Positions 59,772-64,000 of a stretch of 64,000 bases of DNA are shown piece by piece. The first letter of the stretch is position 1. Each line of letters starts with the position of its first letter. Below the pieces are notes generated by a model. It had not been told where the DNA came from and searched no databases. It saw only the letters and a list, made by a program, of their open reading frames with translations. Location: contig OZ010581.1 in the NCBI GenBank assembly GCA_963932145.1, forward strand, positions 83,028,802 to 83,092,801, in the 5' to 3' direction. The translations under genes and the position numbers were made by a program. The stretch comes from Acanthosepion lycidas. Its lineage: Eukaryota; Mollusca; Cephalopoda; Sepiida; Sepiidae.

Positions 59772-59990
59772 CACTTACAGGGCATACTGAAGACAAGGGG
59801 GACAGAGGGAAACATCGAGTAACCTTATCTAATAAGCTTGTGTAAATAGATTGCAGAACGAGGAGTGAGTAGGAAGAGTGAAAAGGTAAATTTTACTAAG
59901 GACTGCAAAGTATAGGACGATGTGGCGAACCATGGTCGACCACGCTCTAAGGGGACACGTCACTTAAAAGAAGAATCCTACAATAACAAT
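59772..59990 (+). mobile_element. RTE-like LINE, 3' end fragment
   Basis: The plus strand reads GHTEDKGDRGKHRVTLSNKLV (about 59781-59845), equivalent to the conserved TG.IEGKR.RGRQR..YL block. It then runs to the GTGGCGAACCATGGTCGACCACGCT ending and GGGGACACGTCACTTAAAAGAAGAA, the family's usual 3' end. No frame is intact. Confidence 0.65.
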
Positions 59991-60064
59991 GATTTTTATA
60001 TTTGTTTCATAACGATTTTTGTTTTGTTTTTTTTTTGTTTTTTTTGTTTTTTGCTAAACATTAT

Positions 60065-60720
60065 GGGACTAGGCATTAGTATCCTGTAAGACCTCATCTA
60101 GCCTGACGAATTGCAACGACTCGACGTGGCGGTAGGCCTCTGGAGAGAGGTTGAGCAATGTAGTCTCGATATCGGTTCCCTGATATTTGTAGATATAAGA
60201 TATTGCGTATGAACAGACTTCTCCATTATGTCTCATTAATGCCCGATCTGACTCATGTTAGTCAAACCTGATGGCTACACCATTCGTCATAAGTCTCCAG
60301 AACGGTCCTGAAAGCATTACTGACCAACTTGGGCCTGATGACATAGTACATTATCCTGTTGGAATAAATTATATTTGAGGTTTATGGAGTCCAATAATGG
60401 TGGCAAATGGTCAAGAAGCAGTTCAACGACGCGGTCACGGTCAATGATGTGTTTAGGTGGACCTAAACCATACCCAATAAACACAGCCGATACCATTATA
60501 GAACCACCATAAACTAACAGAGCCTGTACCACAACTGAGCTCTACCATCAGCTCCCAAATAACTGTACCTGTAACTCATAGGGTCACGCCATACAGTTGC
60601 CAGTTTTCTAGGGTTCAGTTAGCAACATCACAAGACCAGGTGAGGTAATGTTAACAAGAGCAGTTTGGTAGGTTCTTTGATCCTATACCCAATGGAAGCC
60701 AACGGACGCTGAACTAACCT
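60065..60720 (-). pseudogene. Tc1/mariner transposase, catalytic half
   Basis: On the minus strand GGSIMVSAVFIGYGLGPPKHI (60445-60510) matches the conserved GGSIMVWG.FS..G.GPL block. FQQDNVLCHQAQV (about 60320-60360) holds the second catalytic Asp, here FQQDN as in the family. The region to 60065 carries the C-terminal end in several frames: IGH..DIMEKSVHTQ (about 60205-60255), where IEHLWD is usual and holds the third acidic residue, and then PLSRGLPPRRVVAIRQAR. The upstream part (60520-60720) is degraded. No terminal inverted repeats identified. Confidence 0.78.
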
Positions 60721-60997
60721 CATTAACAATTGCTAATTAAAACGTTAAAATAATCTTTAAATAAATTGAATGTTATTAATTCTCTCGCTTTCTTTCTTTT
60801 TCTCTCTCTCCCCATATATATATGTGTGTGCACGCGCGTGAGTGTGTGCGCGCGCGTGAGTGTGTGCGCGCGTGTGCATGTGAGCGGGTGTGAATAAAGA
60901 CAAATATATATGTGTGTGTGTATTTGTGTCTGTGTATGTATGTGGGGATGTGTGTGCGTATGTATGTGGGGATGTGTGTGCGTATATGTGGATGTAC
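60721..60997. repeat. CT-rich run and CG/TG alternating tracts
   Basis: TGTGTGTGCACGCGCGTGAGTG-type units recur from 60823 to 60890, then TATGTGGGGATGTGTGTGCG appears twice at about 60936-60975. Strong alternating purine-pyrimidine character. Confidence 0.85.
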
Positions 60998-61245
60998 GAG
61001 TAGTATAACTGTTAACGGCTGAGAAAGAAAAATCGGTGAGCCGTGTTCGAATTCTGACTTAGTTCGTTACATTCACTTTCGCACAATCTCCCGCCAGTTA
61101 TAGGTTAACTACCAATGCAAACAGGGCTCTCTAGCCTTGATTGCTAACCAGTCGAGGAGAAGGATAATTCTTTTTGTAAACTCTATGTCACACTATGTGG
61201 GCAATCTGGCACTTCTGTTCGTACGTCGAAATCGAATGGAGAGTC

Positions 61246-61250
<5 letters not shown>
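60998..61250 (+). repeat. tRNA-derived SINE (probable)
   Basis: GAGCCGTGTTCGAATTCTGAC at 61037-61057 contains a B box-like GTTCGAATTC, and GTATAACTGTTAACGGCTGAG upstream could be the A box. The tRNA-unrelated body includes TCTCCCGCCAGTTATAGG, ACCAATGCAAACAGGGCTCTC and GCTAACCAGTCGAGGAGAAGG, and the copy ends at a (TA)n tail. This layout is that of a tRNA-derived SINE; the family name is not certain. Confidence 0.6.

Positions 61251-61295
<45 letters not shown>
61251..61295. repeat. (TA)n microsatellite, SINE tail
   Basis: A pure TA run right after the SINE body. Confidence 0.9.
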
Positions 61296-61300
<5 letters not shown>

Positions 61301-62058
61301 GTAATGTTGAGTAAATTTATTCGTAGCCATTTTTTATTCCATTTCTTTATTAATCTCGTTTACACTAATAAATTAAAAGAATAACCTTTAAATTAATGCA
61401 TATCGGTTAGTGGAGACATCCCTCAAAATAACTATCATCAATTAACAGACTCAAACAATTATAAGAGAGCATCGAAAAATAATGGTGGAGTAATATTGGT
61501 GAAATTAAAAAAAGAAAGAGCAATAGTAAAAATAATAACGATCGTGTGTTGATAAATTTGTCATTCATTTTGTATACTTTCAAAATATTTTAACCACAAA
61601 GTAAGTCAAAATTTAGAATATGGAGATTTTACTCAGCATTATTAAATAAGAAATATTGTCTACAATGTTGGTAATAACAATGACGATATCATAAGCATTA
61701 TTTTTATCAGAACGTCCTTACAGTGAACAATGAGTTATAAAGAAATGCTGCAAATTTCTCAAAATGACCCAAATTTAAAACACAATAATTATTAGCAATT
61801 GATATTGAAAATGAAGTTAGCAAATGGTTCTAAATTAAACCCCCACTTCTAATACAGTGATAGAATAAACTAGCAATATCAATGATAATTTTTGCCTTTA
61901 AATACTTTTGTGTTTTCTTGCAGAAATAATTTTTTGCACATACTTTATGAAACACTGGCAACTGCAGTGGTGGCATTCAATAGTATGATTTCGATGCTGA
62001 AAAAATCCATTGGTGTTAATGTCAAAATAGCAACGGATTGTATGACAGAGCTATTGTT
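61296..62058. other. AT-rich, no gene seen
   Basis: A weak acceptor-like TTTTCTTGCAG ends near 61922, but no coherent coding frame follows. Confidence 0.4.
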
Positions 62059-62451
62059 TCAGTGTTGATGAGGTGATGATAGAAGTGGTCGGGTCGAGGC
62101 AGTAGAAATGGCATTAGTTACAAAAATGCCGGGATGTTGATGGTTTACATGCGTCTCTTTCGTTTCGTCCCGGAAAACCAAGAAAAAGTGGGGAGAGAAA
62201 GAAGGACTTATAAAAGCAGAGTCGCCCGTCAAGTGGGTGAGAGTAAAACAGGAAGAAAGGCTTAAAAAAGACGGTAGAGGTGGGATAGGGAAAGAGAGAA
62301 GAGAAAAAGGGGTCGACTTTAAGGCTGTTGGTGAGTCTATTAAAGCCTCCAGAACAAAACTAACAGACACTACCATCATCACTAACCTACAAATTAATGT
62401 TTTGACACGCACAAACATCAACTCTTTCATATGGTCACAACTGACAACCAT
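62059..62451 (-). other. 130-codon open frame, doubtful
   Basis: One of the longer frames that does not match a transposon. It is Ser/Pro/Phe-rich in the middle (residues about 60-95), with no domain, and is opposed by a plus-strand Lys/Arg-rich frame (62237-62455). Purine-rich DNA on the plus strand (AGAGAGAAGAGAAAAAGG near 62300) explains both. I lean to non-coding. Confidence 0.2.
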
Positions 62452-63325
62452 ATAGACATATTAGGAAAATGGAGTAAAACGAAGTTATAAGCAACAAGTG
62501 TAGCCAGCAGGCTTAAGAAACGCAGAGACTGTCAGAAACGAGTGCTGGAAAGAACGATTTTCAACATGCTAGCAATACCCATGACCATTATTACATCATA
62601 TCGCCGTCATCGATATAGAAAAATTGGTGATGAAAACTTCCAGCTGGCTGTAAGTACTTGAATAAATACTTAGATCCATATAATTTAATTAAGCAGGAAA
62701 CTAAAGACTAGAAAAATACCTAAATTAGCTATGAAATGTGCGTTTAGTATTAAAATTTGTAGAACAGGAAATGTCGTAGGGACCAGAAATAATAATTCCA
62801 ATAGAAAATTTATTCTTACTTGTAGAAGTTATCGTCTCATTATTTATAAAGTAGTCAGTCAACAAATATAAGCAAAAAAAGAAAAAATGATTTCTGATTT
62901 TGATTTATAATTTTAAAATATTTTAATTACATTTAAAAAAAAAACTCATGCATGTTAATTAGTTACTATTACTGCTAATATTAACACTGTTTCATGCTTC
63001 ATGTGAATGAACTTAAATATTTCTATACTTTTATAAACGGTGGCGATCTTTCTGAATATGCCGCGCACTTGTAAGATTTATTTTTCTTTAACGGCAGTTG
63101 ATTTACTTTTACAACGAAGAGCAGAAAAACAGTAATAACGTTTAATAAATATTAAAAGAATTTTTTTTTAAAAAATATCAGAAAAAAGGTAATTGAATTT
63201 AAAATAAGATGCTGAAATAAAAAGAGAGAATAGGAAGGAGAAAAATCGGGGGTTTGTTTGGGAAACTCATATTCGGGGAAATAGAAGAGAGAGAAATTGG
63301 AAAAACAAAGGCAAAGAAAGAAAGA
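62452..63325. other. AT-rich, no gene seen
   Basis: No recognisable feature. Confidence 0.5.
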
Positions 63326-63442
63326 ATGTGTGTGTGTGTGTGTGTGTGTTCGGGCATGTGCGTTTGTGTGTGTGTGCGTGCGCGCACACACACGTGCCTG
63401 GGTTTGCGTATGAAAATATTTGGGGGTGTGTTTGCGTGTGAG
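63326..63442. repeat. (TG)n with CG interruptions
   Basis: TG units, GTGCGTGCGCGCACACACACG at about 63374-63394, then further TG-rich DNA. Overlapping Cys/His/Thr-rich frames on both strands are artefacts. Confidence 0.9.
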
Positions 63443-63499
63443 TGAAAAAGAATCAGGGGAAGTGGTAAAAAGAAAGAGTAAGAGGGTCTTAACTTGCTA

Positions 63500-63625
63500 C
63501 TACTCTACAGCGAGAGCTTTTTGGCACTCTCAAGGGATGATAACTAAACCGCCCGTCTTCTTTCGTGAATTGAACGAACGAGCAAGCGACGACCGCTGAT
63601 TCCCCACACGTCGACCAAACCACAC
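63500..63625. promoter_or_regulatory. Small CpG-dense patch
   Basis: About 11 CpG dinucleotides lie within 110 bases (for example GAACGAACGAGCAAGCGACGACCGCTG at 63573-63599), against an otherwise CpG-poor window. It could be the edge of a promoter or first exon lying to the right, but no TATA box, start codon or frame supports this directly. Confidence 0.3.
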
Positions 63626-64000
63626 AATCCCTCAATTTACAATTTCACATGCAAATATACAAGCACCGATTCTTACATCCTAATGCACACGCCCGTTTAT
63701 TCTGCATTCAAACTATTCGCAAACTTACAATACCAAACTAAACTTCAGTTACTTCATCTTCATTGCTTTTTTCTTTTATCCTTACTGATATTCTTTTTCT
63801 GTCTTTTTCTCCATTTCTCATTCTTTACGTTCACCTCTTCTCTCTTTCTAATCTTTTATCATTTTTTACCTAACTTCAAAAACTACCACCACTATATAGA
63901 CAATTCCTTCTTAGCTCTTCCTGATTATGTTATCTATTTCTTATTCACATGAATATACAAACAGGAGCCTGTAATAGGTTGGTTAGTTCTCCAAGAGGCT
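63626..64000. other. Pyrimidine-rich end of window, no gene recognised
   Basis: The 89-codon frame 63683-63952 is Leu/Phe/Ser-rich because of T/C-rich DNA and shows no signature. A host gene beyond the window edge cannot be excluded. Confidence 0.4.

Noticed and set aside
62059..62451. A genuine 130-residue protein
   Set aside because: No domain, opposed frame on the other strand, and composition set by purine-rich DNA; kept only as a doubtful open frame.

Overview
The window reads as non-coding, repeat-dense animal DNA. It is strongly AT-rich, carries many long (TA)n, (CT)n, (TG)n and (GATA)n microsatellites, and has no intact host gene that I can recognise. The set of degenerate transposons (a CR1/Jockey-like LINE, an RTE-like LINE with an APE endonuclease, a LINE with a restriction-like endonuclease, Penelope, Helitron, hAT/ZMYM, Tc1/mariner and tRNA-like SINEs) fits a lophotrochozoan. 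My best guess is a coleoid cephalopod such as an octopus or squid, judged from overall style and remembered family sequences rather than a search. It looks like intergenic or intronic DNA.

Layout. 1-1228: 3' part of a LINE with a CCHC knuckle and restriction-like endonuclease (+). 1884-4600: two RTE-like LINE fragments (-), the second split by a 727-bp solo LTR (3263-3989) with a GACA target-site duplication. 4600-9200: AT-rich DNA with three hairpin-forming inverted repeats (5527, 6858-7106, 8044-8280). 9200-18665: CR1-like, RTE-like, Penelope-like and Tc1 remnants, a 1.4-kb inverted-repeat pair (11915-13345) and a short interspersed repeat. 18.7-25.9 kb: almost empty apart from microsatellites and a 7.5-copy minisatellite at 23544. 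25.9-29.9 kb: CR1-like, RTE-like and an internally deleted Helitron. 30-36 kb: empty apart from a MITE-like inverted repeat (34146-34563) and two weak exon-like islands. 36.06-38.81 kb: a decayed hAT transposase of the ZMYM1/DUF4371 type. 43.5-49.8 kb: RTE-like fragments full of microsatellites, then restriction-endonuclease LINE remnants. 50-64 kb: CR1-like and SINE fragments, the most complete RTE-like copy (57.2-58.9 kb, +), a Tc1 remnant, a tRNA-like SINE and a small CpG-dense patch near the right end.

Every coding feature I could identify belongs to a mobile element, and all are broken by stops, frameshifts, truncation or internal deletion. I found no cooperating gene set, operon or CRISPR, and no convincing new system. 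The best leads are structural: a (CT/GA)n microsatellite that has grown inside a LINE reading frame, a clean solo-LTR insertion whose empty site can be read through, and several large inverted repeats that match no family I know.
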